A stretch of 15,025 nucleotides of DNA from DAOPXV01 sp035352535 (GTDB lineage Bacteria > Muiribacteriota > UBA9980). Location of the stretch: contig CAZJFS010000107.1 in NCBI GenBank assembly GCA_964545075.1, forward strand, positions 1 to 15,025, read 5' to 3'. This document shows positions 14,313-15,025 of this stretch, piece after piece. The translations under genes were made by a program, and so were the position numbers. Positions within the stretch are counted from its first letter, which is position 1; each line of letters opens with the position of its first letter. The notes under the pieces are model-generated. The model was not told where the DNA came from. It did no database searches and worked only from the letters and a program-made list of their open reading frames with translations.

Positions 14313-14861
14313 ATGTTTTTACGAATTGTTTTTACTATCAGGCGAAGAGCCGCCGTGTCGCTCGTCGAAGTGCTTATAGCGCTTACTGTGGGCGTAGTAG
14401 CATTTTTCCCGATTTTATCGCTTTTTCAAAGCGGCGTGAAGGATTCGTTATATGCCACGTCCTGGACGCAGGCGCGCGAGTTCGCGAAAGGTTATATGGA
14501 CAGGGTGTGCGCCATGAATTTTGATGAACTTACCGATACCGGCGTGGCGCCCTTGAAGGTTGACGGAATTCCGAATTATTTTCCTAAACAGGATAACGTC
14601 AGGGGTACTATCTTTTATACCGATTGTAATATTGAAAGCGTCACTCCAGCCTTCGAGTACAGGACGGTAAACCGTGCCCGCCAGTTGATTCCCGCTCCTC
14701 CCGCTCCGCCTTACTCGAAGCAGATACTTAATAAACTGAAAAAAATTACGGTCACCGTCAAATGGAAAGGCATGGGAAACAATCAAGGCGCAGCGGTTAT
14801 GCTTGAATATAAGCTTGCGACTTTGAAGGCCGATCTTTACAAGGGAACGGTAGATAATTAA
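14313..14861 (+). CDS. PilV/GspI-like type IV prepilin
   Basis: 182 residues from ATG 14313. Basic leader (LRIVFTIRRRAA), then VSLVEVLIALTVGVVAFFPIL. Glu19 is at +5 if cleavage is after Ala14, so the -1 residue is Ala rather than the usual Gly. SLVEVLIAL is the typical N-terminus of PilV/GspI minor pseudopilins, and QAREFAKGYMDRVCAMNFDE matches their conserved segment after the helix. The C-terminal half (ITVTVKWKGMGN) ends in beta strands as in this class. ATG 14304 is possible, but GGGAG (14299-14303) is correctly spaced only for 14313. It lies 31 bases after the TPR gene and 36 before the next prepilin gene, probably one operon from the promoter at 12602. Role: minor (priming) subunit of a type IV filament or type II secretion pseudopilus. 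Confidence 0.86.
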   Translation: MFLRIVFTIRRRAAVSLVEVLIALTVGVVAFFPILSLFQSGVKDSLYATSWTQAREFAKGYMDRVCAMNFDELTDTGVAPLKVDGIPNYFPKQDNVRGTIFYTDCNIESVTPAFEYRTVNRARQLIPAPPAPPYSKQILNKLKKITVTVKWKGMGNNQGAAVMLEYKLATLKADLYKGTVDN

Positions 14862-14897
14862 TAAATTAAAACGTGATATTTGCGGAGGCGTTTTTAT

Positions 14898-15025
14898 ATG
14901 ATGGAACTTGCGAAAAAAATAAAGCCTGATTTTACCATGCAGGGGCGGCGAGGGTTTGCTCTCGCGCTCGTGATAGTTTTTCTCGGGGTGTTTTTCACCA
15001 TGGCCACATTTTTTTACATGTTCAA
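14898..15025 (+). CDS. PilX/GspK-like prepilin, N-terminal part (runs off the window)
   Basis: Only 42 complete codons are visible. MMELAKKIKPDFTMQGRRG is a basic leader ending in Gly19. FALALVIVFLGVFFTMATFF follows as a hydrophobic helix with Leu at +5 instead of Glu. Absence of Glu5 is the hallmark of GspK and PilX, so this is probably the tip-type minor pseudopilin following the PilV/GspI-like gene. GGAGG (14884-14888) lies nine bases before ATG 14898. The size and rest of the protein cannot be judged; the class call rests on the N-terminus and gene order. Confidence 0.68.
   Translation, partial: MMELAKKIKPDFTMQGRRGFALALVIVFLGVFFTMATFFYMF

Noticed and set aside
1..15025. CRISPR arrays, tRNA/rRNA genes, transposases, integrases or phage genes
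   Set aside because: No regularly spaced repeats, no tRNA-like cloverleaf and no mobile-element proteins were recognised by eye. Coding density is high and gene content looks chromosomal.

Overview
The window reads as chromosomal DNA of an uncultured, anaerobic-type, two-membrane bacterium. The evidence is a predicted outer-membrane lipoprotein, a secreted c-type multiheme cytochrome, several prepilin-like proteins and many exported proteins with Ala/Gly-rich signal peptides. Base composition looks moderate, with a strong taste for GCG/CGC/TTC codons inside genes and very AT-rich spacers. The mix of many type IV prepilin-like proteins, TPR/HEAT scaffolds and multiheme cytochrome recalls candidate phyla such as Riflebacteria or Wallbacteria. 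That placement is inference only; no rRNA or other marker is present.

Layout. (1) Bases 1-1036, plus strand: the tail of an unknown gene overlaps (ATGA) an EamA/DMT-family permease, closed by a perfect symmetrical terminator. (2) Bases 1114-9077, minus strand, read right to left: two tandem paralogous GspG-like pseudopilins behind a strong promoter; a secreted alpha/beta hydrolase; a divergent J/W-type prepilin whose stop overlaps the start of a lipoprotein made of five carboxypeptidase-regulatory-like beta-sandwich domains; a PLP-dependent Cys/Met-metabolism enzyme (methionine gamma-lyase-like); and a secreted protein with a DnaJ-type four-CxxC zinc module. (3) Bases 9093-9235: a divergent promoter region with near-consensus promoters facing both ways and short repeats. 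(4) Bases 9236-15025, plus strand: a WalJ/YycJ-type metallo-beta-lactamase-fold hydrolase, a HEAT-repeat protein with a roughly 93-residue super-repeat, a multiheme cytochrome c with one degenerate heme site (CxxCL), then, behind a consensus promoter, a TPR protein with an internal membrane segment, a PilV/GspI-like prepilin and the start of a PilX/GspK-like prepilin.

The unifying theme is a type IV filament / type II secretion-like system. Five prepilin-like proteins cover G-, J/W-, I/V- and K/X-type classes, but no assembly ATPase, inner-membrane platform, secretin or prepilin peptidase is encoded here. The prepilin-lipoprotein pair (translationally coupled) and the TPR-prepilin-prepilin run are the most likely parts of a little-described filament or secretion machine. 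The metabolic and housekeeping genes (permease, PLP enzyme, WalJ) look unrelated to it. No tRNA, rRNA, CRISPR array, insertion sequence or integrase was seen. Start codons were re-chosen in several places using ribosome-binding sites, promoter positions and prepilin leaders.
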